This document shows, in pieces, positions 27,360 through 38,960 of a DNA stretch of 64,000 nt. The position numbers and the translations under genes were made by a program. Source of the stretch: Epiperipatus broadwayi (Eukaryota; Onychophora; Udeonychophora; Euonychophora; Peripatidae); contig JAQFVV010006337.1 of NCBI GenBank assembly GCA_028023455.1, positions 1,479,001 through 1,543,000 of the forward strand, read 5' to 3'. The notes below the pieces were generated by a model. It worked only from the letters and a program-made list of their open reading frames with translations. It did not search any database and had not been told where the DNA came from. The first letter of the stretch is position 1; each line of letters starts with the position of its first letter.

Positions 27360-27928
27360 TTGAAACAGTCAATGTCTAATCATATGGAGCTTCATCAGCT
27401 ATACTAACTTCCTGCAGGGCCCACAATTCAGACCTCACTGTAGATATATGCCATTTCATCCACACATTGTATTGTAATAATTAAATAAACTATCTAGTAA
27501 AATAAAACAGTAGTGTGTGTGATAGGCATATATAAATGAAGCAAGAATCTTGATAATAATTATTGCTGAAAATTAGACATTTTCTTTATATAATATTAAC
27601 TATATTTTTTTATATATGTATTTTAATTAAAGTGTTGGAATTTAAAAACAAAAAGAAAAAATGAGGAAGGCTCAAAATACTTTTGAAATCGTTAATAAGC
27701 TGAAAAGATCTTTATCTGTAGTCAGGTTATTTTCATTAATTAGAACTAAAATTTAATCAAAATTATAAGGAATCTTTTTGTTAGTTCGTTTGCAAGTCTT
27801 AACAAATATCTAAAAAGGTATTTTGAGCCTTATCTTTAAAATTTTTTACAAATTAAATATTTTTTATCAAGAGATTACAGGGATAGCTAAGGGCAAGTGA
27901 AATTGCATTCTTGAAGGAACTATAAATG

Positions 27929-27962
27929 TATAAAAGAGCCCATAAAACAAAAGAAGTCAGTT
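27929..27962 (+). promoter_or_regulatory. LTR core promoter: TATA box plus initiator
   Basis: TATAAAAG at 27929-27936 is followed 30 bp later by TCAGTT at 27957-27962, an arthropod-type initiator with the A at +1 (27959). The spacing is ideal for pol II. The 3' LTR keeps both elements (TATAAAAA 35129, TCAGTT 35155). Transcription from here would leave a U3 of about 0.6 kb and a very long R-U5. Confidence 0.55.
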
Positions 27963-28039
27963 AGTTAATAAATTCTTTCAGCATATTTGAGTCAGGTAAA
28001 TTTTTAGAGAAAGTGATTCAAGAGATTGACAAATTTTTA

Positions 28040-28240
28040 AAAAGTTAACACCAGTTCGGTGTTACGAACTTTGAGTAGAGGGAATCAAGCACTTTTCTCC
28101 TTTCCTCAGAGACTGCCTGCTGCTGCCATGTTCCATCCATCTGACTAGCTGCACAAGATGACAGACTGACTGCTGACCCGACTGATAACTGCCATACTGT
28201 GCCTGCCTGCTATGCTGTGCTTTCCTGAGGTAACTTCACT
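28040..28240 (+). promoter_or_regulatory. G+C-richer conserved LTR leader block with hairpin
   Basis: About 100 bp downstream of the predicted start is a block much richer in G+C than its surroundings and well conserved in the 3' LTR (about 35240-35440). It opens with AACACC-AGTTC-GGTGTT, a perfect 6-bp hairpin (one change in the other LTR), and ends with CCTGAGGTAAC, which contains a possible splice donor retained in both copies. It is non-coding. A packaging, dimerisation or splicing role is inference only. Confidence 0.4.
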
Positions 28241-28476
28241 TAATATAGAGATGTCTTACTAAGTAAATGCTTTTGTAATTCCTAATAAGATGTAGTTGAA
28301 CCTTTGTATTTTAATTCATGTACTAATTTATAAGTTTCTGTTAAGTATGCTCTTAAACTCTATCTCTGTAATCTCTTACTAGTATAATATAATTCTAACT
28401 ATGCCCTTTTATGCTTAATTATGTTATATAGCTTTGTGTGGCTCCATTAAATATTTAATTTATTTTGTTTTATATA

Positions 28477-29582
28477 TACAACTGGGTCTCATTTTATGCA
28501 GATTATTTAAATGCGATCTTGAAGTTATGCGATTCATGTTTCTTCTTAATATCTTTCATATTTCATTATATTTATTAGATATCAAAAAATTTAAATTATT
28601 AATAACTTAGTTTGACTTGAAATACTTTTTTTCTCCAAAAATATGTTATATTAGCAGCTAATGTGAATATGGCCTGAAGCTGTATTTAGAATATAAATAT
28701 CCTACTTATACTAATGAGTAAATAATAATAATAGATTTATACATACGTATAAAAATATTGCAATAAATATTCAAAAATTTTAAACTTTTAAAACGTATTT
28801 TGTTAGATATAACAAAAATAAATAATCTTTTAGATTTTTAAAATAAATGAAGATTTTATTGATTTTGTGAACTGAAAATAATCTTTCTAATGGTAATGTA
28901 CAATCTTTTTGTTTTGATTGCGATCTCATTTTTTTAATATAGAAACAAAATGTGAATATTTAAAATTTATTTCAGTAGTAAAAATCAGTTAATGATAGAT
29001 TTTAGGTTGATCTGAGACAAAGACAAACATCAGAAAATGCTGAAATCTGAGTTTCCTGCAATGAACAACCTCTTAAATTCCAACGAGAGTTAGTTATATG
29101 TCTGGATATCACGAGCTTTATAAACAATTAGTAAAATCATCATCTGAAAGTTTAATCACCAATTACATTGTCGACAGAAAACAATTAACATAGCACAAGA
29201 CTGAAAGTGGCACTAGTTGTACTTGCTCTTGTGAGGAATCTGATTTCTTACCAGTTCACAAATGAACACATATTGACAAATAGCAGTAATAATTAAAATA
29301 TGTATGAAAAAATGTAAAATACTGTAGTTAATAAAAAAAGTTTGTCTTGAATTAATTTTTTTCAAATATTTGAAATTTTTTATTAGTCATACTTTATTTC
29401 CTTATTTTTTAATGCAAATTTTAAAAGTAATTTTTCCTTGTTGCTTTGCTTTTAGGTGATTACTGAAAATTACAGAACCTATCCCCCATTCTTCACGGTA
29501 AGTTAAGTCTATTTTTGTGCAATTTTGTTAAGGAGGGTTTTCTGCGGAGCCTATCTACCACATAAAATGAGACACAGGGGTA
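28477..29582. mobile_element. Tigger/pogo-like MITE, copy 2, inside the 5' LTR
   Basis: The core 28479-29580 (1,102 bp) starts CAACTGGGTCTCATTTTATG and, read from the other end, CCCCTGTGTCTCATTTTATG. It is flanked by TA on both sides. The 3' LTR has only GTTTTATATATATATAATT at the matching place (about 35644-35668), so the empty site is preserved. Its right 160 bp matches the left end of the MITE at 6800-7876 in inverted orientation. No transposase frame is present. It inserted after the LTR element did. Confidence 0.88.
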
Positions 29583-31398
29583 TATATAATTTATTTTCTT
29601 TAATATGCCAATACTACCCAAACTTACAAGTCTGAAAAATTGGGATAATTGTTTAATTTGGAAAGAAGCAGGGGCTTCATTTAAAATGTATGCATAAAGT
29701 TTTGTTTATTTTAAATAGAAATCGCTCGCTAGTTTAGTTTTACTTTAAATCTGTTATTCTTGCATTTTAATTAAAATCTTTTGTTATGGATGAATGCTGC
29801 TAAATTTATTGCTTTGAATTTGTCTTTAAATTTTCATTTTTAAAAGATCACTAACTTTATAATTAGACCCTCCCTTCTTGCTGTCACCTGGAGGGCTAAT
29901 TCTATCAGTTAATAGGTATATGGGAATCAAAATTAAATATAAATTTTGCTAGTTTACTGTTATAAATAAAAAAGATATTATTCATTATAATTTGTTAAAT
30001 GACTCATGGTTAATGCAGATCATTGCACCGTGGTTAAAATATTTCCATTCTTTAATACACACACACACATATATATATATATATTGATTACATTCATCTC
30101 TAATAACATTGCAGACATACATTTTCTTTTACTATATTTTATTATTTCCATTTCATTGTCATATGGAAACTTCGGAAGTTTGAAGTTACCAACGTCTTTC
30201 TCCAAACCATTCGTAATCAGAAATATATGTTACTTTCTGTGGAATGTGAGGTGTGAGGTTTTGTTTGTGCTGCAGATGACTGTACAACCAGCTCTGGCCT
30301 TCAAACTCAACCTCTCCATTTTGGTACTGTTACGCCGGAACACATGAACGTACCAACCCTAAGTGAGTTTCCAATATTCTTTTAAAATGATGAAATATCC
30401 AAAATTGCCATGATGGCTGGATTTCTTTATTGTATGCTAGTACCATTATTCTTCTCATTAATTTGATCACTGTCTGTCTAAGCTTAGTCAGTCACAATGA
30501 TGTGTTGAAAAATAATGACTTATTTCATAAAATACATTCAGTTTGTTCAGTTAAACTGCTTTTGTTTAGTCATTATCGATTCCCATAGACATAAATCAAT
30601 TTGTATTAATGATTGTATAATTTACTTATTCTGGTAAATGTAGCACATTGTTTGTTCCATATGTATAAGTTCCAAAGATGTCTTTTCCAAACAATGCCAG
30701 TAAAAATATATATAATGATTTTCATAAGGTAGATAAATGATTAAGATTGTATAATTTTGCCTGTTTACCATAAACATTTACTACTAAATTGCAAACTACC
30801 ATTTATAGCATTAATCATCTCAACTTGTCACGCTTTTATACTTGCTTTATACAACCACAGCATTATATCTAAAAACATCTTTAAATTGGCATATTAACCC
30901 TGCACAAGCTATAACACACTCCATAAAATTATGTCCATTAAATAACTAATGTAAAGAGGATTTTATAAAAGCAAATCCCAAGTTTTGTAAATAGACATCA
31001 TCCCAAGTGTGAAACATTTTGTAACATATATATGCATTTTATTTCATGTAAATCCTGGTTTTTGAACTATTATTTTCTTCTAGTTAATATTTAGAATTAT
31101 TTTCTTTATCTAATAGCTTAGCATTAATAAATAACTGTAATAAATGTAATTCCTGGGCTACTCTTATCTCGATGATTATCATCAGTCTGATCTTATGCTT
31201 TACCGCTTTGCTTCCAGGCCTGGAATTAAAATTATTGTGCTGAATAATCGAGATTGTTGTTCATAGGGTCAGAGATTCGAAAAACAGGCAAATAGGTTAA
31301 AATTCAGGATTGCTCCAGACCTGTGTATCTCAAACATGATCGGATTCAAGGTACTTTTGCTTGGATCGAGTCGTGTTGTGTGAGCAGACTGTTTTGAC

Positions 31399-31416
31399 TG
31401 GCGCTATTTTTTTCCC
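31399..31416 (+). promoter_or_regulatory. Candidate primer-binding site
   Basis: TGGCGC begins at the first base after the 5' LTR. TGG is complementary to a tRNA CCA end, and TGGCGC is a common LTR-element PBS start. Downstream bases are a T-rich run, so the remaining match may have decayed and the primer tRNA cannot be named. Confidence 0.45.
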
Positions 31417-31509
31417 AGGCTTGTTGCCGCAATGTGGGCGGAACAATATACACTCTGAAGAGATCGTTAGCTATATACATACATTCTATATATGAATATT
31501 CTATTTAAA

Positions 31510-31975
31510 CCTTTTTTGTAATTGATTTTGTAATTATAGAAAAAGTTTGTTTTCTGGTTTCATATATATATAATGGGAAATTTTTGTATTAAAACCAATG
31601 TTCATGCGTTACAACCATAAATGTATTTTTTTTTTTTTTTGCAGCTGTAGAAAAATTTTGGTTTCCTGTTTTATAGCTACAAATGCGAAAATATTGTTTT
31701 GTTTTTTTAAAAAAAAAAAAAAAATCAATACCCATGCTTTACAACCATACATGAAAATTTTTTTTGTATCTGGTTTTGCAACTGTGGAAAAATATTGTTT
31801 TTCCATATTTATAGCTGCCAATGTAAAAATCTTGTTTTAAAAATCTTGATACCCATATGTGACAACCATAAGTGATTTTTTTTTCTGTATCTGACTTTAT
31901 AACCATATAGAATGTCTTTCTTATGTTATATACGCGAAAATGAAAATGTTTTATAAATAAAACTCATGCACTTCA
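31510..31975. repeat. Tandem array of ~110-130 bp units in the element leader
   Basis: The motif CATGCGTTACAACCATA and relatives recur at about 31601, 31731, 31850 and 31963, with a partial unit before. Each unit carries a T-run, a GTRTCTGGTTTTGCAACTG-type block and an ATAGCTACAAATGCGAAAA-type block. The array lies between the primer-binding site and the coding remnants. Internal leader minisatellites are known from some LTR elements; the function here is unknown. Confidence 0.75.
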
Positions 31976-32619
31976 GCCAGAAGTTATAAACCTTGAAATT
32001 GTAACAAGGTGCACTTCATCATGTTTAGTTTATTTCTGTACATTATATATGTAATAAGAGAAAATACTGTGTAGCAAATATTTATTAATATTCACAAGTT
32101 GAATAGCCCAGATGTGTTTCGAATTTTTCTACATACTGTTGGCTGGTGCCTTAATATAAATGTGCCAACAGGTTATATAATAAAATAAGATATCAAAATA
32201 AGTTCAAACCAGGATGTTGAGAATTATATTGTTTTTCCACTGTATTGCCACGTATAATGTAATGAACAAACATATATATGATATTGCTGAAACAAATCAT
32301 TAATCTTTTTTTTTTGTAAGAGTCTATTATAGGTGCAGAAAAACAACTAAAAGTCAAACAGCAAGACAGTTGAGTTCCAGAAGATCATACTCATACACGT
32401 TATGATCAAATATTTATTTTCATTTATAAGCAGCAGTCAGCAGCAACAAAAAAAATATGGCAGAATGAGGACAGTTGAAGAGAGAAGGGAGAGAAGTGTA
32501 TATCTTGCATAAAATAAGAAAAGTTTAAATCAAAATACTAAAATATATTTTACAGATAGGTTTAAAATTGAATACCTTTCAAAAGAAAAAAGATAAATTG
32601 TGAGGAAAACATAGGAGCA

Positions 32620-34290
32620 ATGATGGCAGAACAAGAATGGAAGATAATAGCCATGCTGTATAGTATGCTTCAGGACATGAGAGAGTCTGACAAATGATGG
32701 AAAAGAACTTGAACAGCAACAAAAGGAACTCATGGAGAAAATAAAAAGTGGGCATGGAACACAGCCCAAGAAAAAAAAGAGGAAGCATGATTGAACTTAG
32801 AAGGGAGTGGCCCTGCTGTTAATGTAGAATCAAATGAAAGCAAAACAGACAACAGTAATACTGCCATAGCTGCTGAGGTGAAAGAGAGTAAGATGATAGA
32901 TGTGATCTCAGATACAATGAACTGTGGTGCTCATGTGGCTGTAGACATCAAATGTAAATCAATAGAAACAAAGCCAGAGATAAAAAATATGGACACTATT
33001 CCAAATTTTCCAAATGACATGAATATGAATATAGAGTGCCAATCAACTGGAATCAAATCAGAGATTGATAAGATTAGTACTACTTCGTACATACAAGCTG
33101 GTGGTTTCAAAGATGCACCTGTTCCCAAGCAAAGAAAGACCATTGATATAACAAAAGACAATGTAGTCTGTGTAGAAACAATATTGAAAAACACAATAAT
33201 GGAGGTATGAAAATTGTGAATGAAATAGAAGATATGACAAAGAAGGAATTTCTACAAGATGCTAACCAAATAGAGAATCTGATGAACCAAACAAAAGAAC
33301 CGGAAGGATTTGAAGATGGTCCCACCTTCAGATCAAAGGATATTGATGCTGAAACTAAAGATAAAAGAGTTTTTATGGAAGCATTTTCAACAGACATTGG
33401 AGCAGAGGACACAGAACTTCCATCAACCAAAATAAGGTTGGAACTTCATGAGAGTATGTTGGTGAAGACAAATGTCAACTCTATTCAACAAAACTGTAAA
33501 AAATTAGGTTTGACATAAATTACTCATAGGCATAGTGTTACTCTAGTGGATTTGGCTAAGGCAGAAGAAAATACTAATGAAATGTGGGTCTGAAGTCTAC
33601 TTCGGATCAACTCATCTCAAACTGATGATACCAGTTTATCATCTTCTGATGATCTGGCTGTATCAATCATGAAAAATGTGATTGATAGAACAATGTTTAC
33701 AGTTTTGGATGAATCTTCTGAACTCATAATTGATAGTCCTGAGCTATATTTTCACAATACCTGTAAAGATGTTCAGAAGAAAAGTGATGAAGCATTGATG
33801 AAAACATCAAACTTAAAGTTTGGGGATGATGCTCAATGGTCTCCTGAGGTGAAAATGAAGGAAGAGGACAGATCTTTAGATGGATCAGTAATGCTCATTT
33901 TAATACTCTCAATAATCATTTATCTAAGACATATGTTCAGAAAAAAATTGATGACGAGCTGAACTCACTGGTCAAAGAAGATAAAATCTGTTTTAGGGCA
34001 TGGACATATTTAAAAAAAAATAGTTTTATAAAAGATGGAGAAAAATTTCTCAACTCCCAAAGTAAACACATTATAATGGATACCAATATGTCAAAGAAAG
34101 TTGGAGAAATTCTCTTAATACAAAATATGTTTGATAAAGAATGATATGATAATATAATAACAAAGCAGAATAATGTAACACCTTTTGATATTTTAGTAAG
34201 AGTCCTAGAAAGACATATCTATAACCCAGGGGAACATCATTTTGAGCCTTGTATACCTCCAGATCCAGGAAAATATCATTATTGAAAAAA
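32620..34290 (+). pseudogene. Broken reading frame of the LTR element, unrecognised product
   Basis: A chain of plus-strand frames shifts phase repeatedly. An N-terminal piece from ATG 32620 (MMAEQEWKIIAML, then KELEQQQKELMEKI after a shift) looks like a short coiled coil followed by a basic KKKKRKH stretch, as in some gypsy Gag N-termini. Next come open frames 32791-33210 (139 codons, starting at TTG) and 33207-33518 (103 codons, overlapping the previous stop), then 33669-33962. A last stretch about 33910-34290 shifts phase again and includes VGEILLIQNMF and GEHHFEPCIPPD. The composition is acidic and Lys/Ser/Thr rich. I see no zinc knuckle, protease, RT or integrase motif and do not recognise the protein; Gag-like is a guess from position. 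Confidence 0.5.
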
Positions 34291-34544
34291 AAAGCAGCCA
34301 TTGCAAATGGACATGCCCACTTTATGAATCCTTATACAGTTAATAAGTTGCAATAAAAATAAAAATGAATGAAAGAATTTTCTTTTCCATATGAGAAACT
34401 TGATTGAAATGATGAGGCAGTTTTTTTTCAATGAGGAGCAAAGTTTTCATGCTCATTTATTAAGGTTGTTTTTCTCACCAAAATTATGGTAGACTCGAAC
34501 TAAGGTAATTTTTTTTAATTGATTTTTTTTGTTAATGATCACTT

Positions 34545-34557
34545 TAAGTGGGGAAGT
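34545..34557 (+). promoter_or_regulatory. Polypurine tract
   Basis: AAGTGGGGAAGTA lies directly before the 3' LTR, where plus-strand DNA synthesis would be primed. Its position fixes the element orientation as plus. Confidence 0.6.
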
Positions 34558-37471
34558 ATGAAGCAGCAGATGTCTAATCACATTGAGCTTCATGCTTTGC
34601 CAAATATACTAACCTCCTGTGGGGCCCGCAATTCAGACCTCACTGTAAACATATGCCAAGTCACCTACACATTGTATTGTAATAATTAAATAAAGCTATA
34701 AAAATATCTAGTAAAATAAAGCAGAGCATGTGATAGACATATATAAATGAAGCAAGAATCTTGGTAGTAATTATTGCTAAAAATTAGACATTTTCTTTAT
34801 ATAATGTTAGCTATATTATTTTACATATGTATTTTAATTAAAGTGTTGAAATTTAAAAACAAAAAAAAATGGGGAAGGGTCAAAATACTTTTGAAATCAT
34901 TAATAAGCTGAAATCATCTTTGTCTGTAGTCAGGTTATTTTCATTAAAACTAAAATTTAATTAAAATTATGAGTAATCTTTTTGTTAGTTTGTTTGCAAA
35001 TCATTACAAATACCTAAAAAGATATTTCGAGTGTTAGCTTTAAAAAATTTTACTAATTAAATATTTTTTTATCAAGACATTACAGAGATATCTGTGGGTA
35101 AGTAAAACTGCATTCTTGGGGAGATTAGTATAAAAAAACCCATAGAATAAAAAGTCAGTTAGTTAATAAATTCTTTCAGCACATTTAAGTCAGTAGGTAA
35201 ATTTTCAAAGAAAGTGATTCAAGAGATCATCAAATTTTAAGAAGTTAACACCAGTTCGGTGTAATGAACTTTGAGGAGAGGGAATCCAGCACCTTTCTCC
35301 CTTCCTCAGAGAGTGCCTGCTGCTGCCATGTTTCATCCATCTGATCAGCCACACAAGATGACCGTCTGACTGCTGACCCGACTGATGATTGCTATACTGT
35401 GCCAGCCTGCTATGCTGTGCTTTCCTGAGGTAACCTCACTTAATGTAGAGCCTTAATAACAATCCTTTTGTAATTCCTAATAAGATGTAGTTGAACCTTT
35501 GTATTTTAATTCACATAGTCATTTATAAGTTTCTGTTAAGTATGCTCTTAAACTCTCTCTCTGTAATCTCTTACTAGTATAATGTAATTCTAACTATGCA
35601 CTTTTATGCTTATGTTATATAGCTTTGTGCGGCACCAGTAAATATTTTTGTTTTATATATATATAATTTGTTTTCTTTAATATGCCAATACTACCCAAAC
35701 TCACGGGTCTGAAAAGGGGGTAATTGTTTAATTTGGAAAGAAGCAGGGACTTCATTAAGTATGTAGCCATAAAGTGTTGTTTATTTTAAATAGAAATCGC
35801 TTGCTAGTTTGGTTTTATTTTAAATCCGTTATTCTGGGATATTAGTTAAAATCTTTTATTGTGGATGAATACTGCTAAATTTATTGCTTTGAATTTGTCT
35901 TTAAATTTTCATTTTTAAAAGATCGCTAACTTTATAATTAGACCATTCCTTCTTGCTGCTGTCTGGAGGGCTAATTCTATCAGTTAATACATATATGGGA
36001 ATCAAAATTAAATATAAATTTTGCTAGTTTAATGTTGTAAGTAAAAGAGATATTATTCATTATAATTTGTTAACTAACTAATGATTAAAGCAGATCATTG
36101 CACCGAGGTTAAAATATTTTCAAGCTTTAAAATATATATATATATATTGTATTCATCTCTAATAACATTGCTGGCATGCATTTTCTCTTGTTATGATATT
36201 CTATCTTTTCCATATAATTGTCATGTGGGAACTTTGGAAGCTGAAGCTACCTACATATCTTTCTCCAAACCATTCATAATCAGAAGTATATGCTATTTTC
36301 TGTGGAACGTGAGGTGCGAGGTTTTGTTTGTGCTGTGGATGATCATACAGCTGCTCTGGGCCTTGAAACCCAACTTCTACATTTCACTACCATTACACCA
36401 GATGCGCAAATGTACCAACCCTAAGTGAGTTTCCAATATTGTTTTAAAATGATGAATTATCCAAAACTGCCATGATGGCCGAATTTCTTTGTTGTATGCT
36501 AGTACCATTACTCTTCTCATTAATTTGATCACTGTCTGTCTAACCTTAGTTAGTTGCAATCATGTGTTGAAAAATAATGACTCATTTCGTAAAATACATT
36601 CAGTTTGTTCAGTTAAACTGTTTTCGTTTAAAGTCGTTATCGATTCCCATAGACGTAAATCAATTTTGCATTAATGATTGTATAACTTACTTATTCTTGT
36701 AAAGGTAGCATATTGTTTGTTCCATATGTATAAGTTCCAAAGACATCTTTTCCAAACAATGCCAGTAAAAATATAGATAAATGATTAAGATTGTATATTT
36801 TTGCCTGTTTACCAAAATCAATTATTATTAAATCGCAAACAACCATTTATATCATTAATCATTTCAACCAGTCATGATATTTTATATTTGTTTTATACAT
36901 CAACATTATTATATCTGAAAACATTTTTAAATTGGCATATTAACCCCGCACAAGCTATAACACACTCCATAAAATTATGTCCGTTAAATAATTAATGTAA
37001 ATGAGATTTTATAAAAGCAAATCCCAAGTTTAGTAAATAGACAATGTCATCCCAAGCATGAAACATTTTGTAACATATATATGCATTTTCTTAATATTTT
37101 ATGAAATATATATTTCATGTAAATCCTGGTTTTTGAATTATTATTTTCTTCTAGTTAATATGTAGACTTATTTTCTTTAGCTAATAGGTTAGCATTAATA
37201 AATAAGTGCAATAAATGTAATTCCTGGGCTATTCTTATCTCGATCATCATCATCAGTCTGATATTATGCTCTACCATTTTGCTTCTGGGTCTAGAATTAA
37301 AATTATTGTACTGTATCATCAGTATTGTTGTTCATAGGATCAGAGATTTGAAGAACAGGCAAATAGGTTAGAATTCAGGATTGCTCCAGACGTGTGTATC
37401 TCAAGCATGACCGGATTCAAGGTACTTTTGCTTGTATTTTGAGTCATGTTGTGTGAGCAGACTGTTTTCAC
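34558..37471 (+). repeat. 3' LTR, uninterrupted
   Basis: Starts ATGAAGCAGCAGATGTC and ends GACTGTTTTCAC; 2,914 bp. It aligns with the 5' LTR throughout apart from the MITE present only there. It also has its own small indels, such as an AATATTTTATGAAATATATA insertion near 37094. TATA and initiator motifs are retained (35129, 35155). Reading frames inside are not conserved. Confidence 0.88.
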
Positions 37472-37476
37472 TGGTA
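37472..37476. repeat. Right target-site duplication TGGTA
   Basis: Exact copy of 27355-27359, immediately after the 3' LTR and immediately before the LINE resumes. Confidence 0.8.
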
Positions 37477-38960
37477 CTTTAGACAACTTTGTTAAAAAAA
37501 AATTCTATTTCTTCACCTGCTTCTTTTAATATATCAATTATAATTACATCATTACCTGGAGCCTTTCCTTTCTTCATAAATTTAATTGCATGTTTCACTT
37601 CTTCATTTAAAATTCTGGGTAATTTGGTAGATGTAATAGATATAGGAGGATACTTGTTCTTTATTACTATATAATTCTTGATAAATGTCTAAGACCGATT
37701 TCATGATAACATCTCTTTTTTTAGTAATAATTCCATCTTTTTTTTCTTATTGTATAAATAAATTTCCTACCAATACCAAATGTTGTTTTACACTATTGAG
37801 ACTTTTATTCTCTTCTGCAGCTTTCCTTGCTAGTTCACAGTTATAACTTCTTATATCATTTTCAACTCTTTTCTGCACCATTTTACAAAATTTGAGATAC
37901 TCAATCCTTTTTAATGCAACATTTTTGTATAACTTCATATTCCTTCTTTTCTTCATAAATTCCCTAGTCTCAGTAGAAATTTTATTGGTCAATTGCTGCA
38001 TTTTTCTACCAGCTATCTTTGATGCAGTTTTTAAAAGTGTATCAGTTATTTTCATATTAATTTCATTCAAATCTGAATCATGTTCAAAATCTAGTAATAC
38101 TTGAAATCGATTTGTAAGTTCTAATTTAAATTCATTAGAATGTTTCTGAAGATTAGGAATATCAACTGTAAATATTGCTTTTCTTAATAATTTTTGTCTC
38201 TCTAGTTTTGCATTAACACATATCTTACATTTTACTAATCGATGATCACTTCTTGTGTTAAATTTATTTAAAAAATTACAATCTTGAAATATGTATTTTC
38301 TGTTAGTCAAAATATAATCCAATTCTGCTGTACCTTCATTTGAATGCTTCAATGTCCATTTCCTTTTCACACTTTTCTCAATAAAAGAATTCATAATATA
38401 AAGTTTTTCTTTTTTTGTAAACTCCACAAGTCTATGTCCCCTCTCATTTCTATTAAAATAACCAAAATTATCTTCAGCACTTTCATCTCTCATTTGTTTA
38501 CCAATTCTAGCATTAAAGTCTCCCATAGCAATTTTAAAATACTGTTTACTCTGATCAAAAACCTTTTGTGCATCCATATAAAAATCTTCTATTACTTCAT
38601 CACTATGAGAACTTGTTGGGGCACAAACCTGAATTATCTGATTTGGTATCTGCTATTAAGTTGTATAACTAATCTTGCCACTCTGTCCAATATACCACAA
38701 ATCTCCAAATGTTGTTCTTCCAACCTTTATTTATAATGAATCCTACTCCACTTATATTTCCAATATTTGTGCTTTTATAATAGAATACATGTCCATTTTT
38801 TAAGTCAATTGTTTCTTCTAACTTCACAAAGTCCAATAATGTCCCATTTAATATAAGACAGTTCTTCTTCTAATTCTTGAAATCTTCCTTAACTTGAAAG
38901 TGATCTGCAGTTGTAAGTACCTAAATAGAAAGTCATCATCAGATGGCAGCCTGGGTCCAC
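37477..38960 (-). pseudogene. RTE-like LINE, endonuclease half (right half of the split copy)
   Basis: Starts near 38946 with MMTFYLGTYNCRSLS, the usual beginning of RTE apurinic-type endonucleases, followed by IKWDIIGLCEVRR and GVGFIINKG in shifting frames. The longest intact frame, 38577-37747 (276 codons), carries the catalytic AMGDFNARIG and the RSDHRLV box. From 37740 to 37477 the RT entry continues (EEVKHAIKFMKKGKAPGND, then FFNKVV). The frame picks up again at 27354 (YKDVPDDWKN) once the LTR element is removed. Combined length is about 3 kb, normal for RTE. Multiple stops make it inactive. Confidence 0.92.

Larger units (their letters stand above)
27360..31398 (+). repeat. 5' LTR (interrupted by a MITE)
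   Basis: It begins TTGAAACAGTCAATGTC and ends GACTGTTTTGAC, matching the 3' LTR from end to end (for example GAATCTTGRTARTAATTATT, GTCTGTAGTCAGGTTATTTT, GGAGGGCTAATTCTATCAG). Removing the 1.1-kb MITE at 28477-29580 leaves about 2.94 kb, against 2.91 kb for the 3' LTR. Small open frames inside (30006-30347) are not conserved in the other LTR and are not genes. Confidence 0.87.
27360..37471 (+). mobile_element. Large LTR retrotransposon without pol (LARD-like), nested in an RTE LINE
   Basis: Two direct repeats (27360-31398 and 34558-37471) bracket 3.16 kb. TGGCGC, complementary to a tRNA 3' CCA-type end, follows the left repeat directly as a primer-binding-site candidate. The purine-rich AAGTGGGGAAG precedes the right repeat directly as a polypurine tract. 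Perfect 5-bp duplications flank the whole. All the cis signals of an LTR retrotransposon on the plus strand are thus present. No protease, reverse transcriptase or integrase motif is visible inside, so it would be non-autonomous. LTRs of ~2.9 kb are unusually long. Visible LTR divergence (roughly a tenth of positions in samples) indicates an old insertion. Confidence 0.85.

Noticed and set aside
30006-30347. 113-codon frame in the 5' LTR as a gene
   Set aside because: The equivalent frame in the 3' LTR (36081-36428) differs in phase and sequence through indels, so it is not under coding constraint.
31598-31840. Lys/Phe-rich frames on both strands
   Set aside because: They arise from the A/T-rich tandem array in the LTR-element leader and are not conserved between repeat units.
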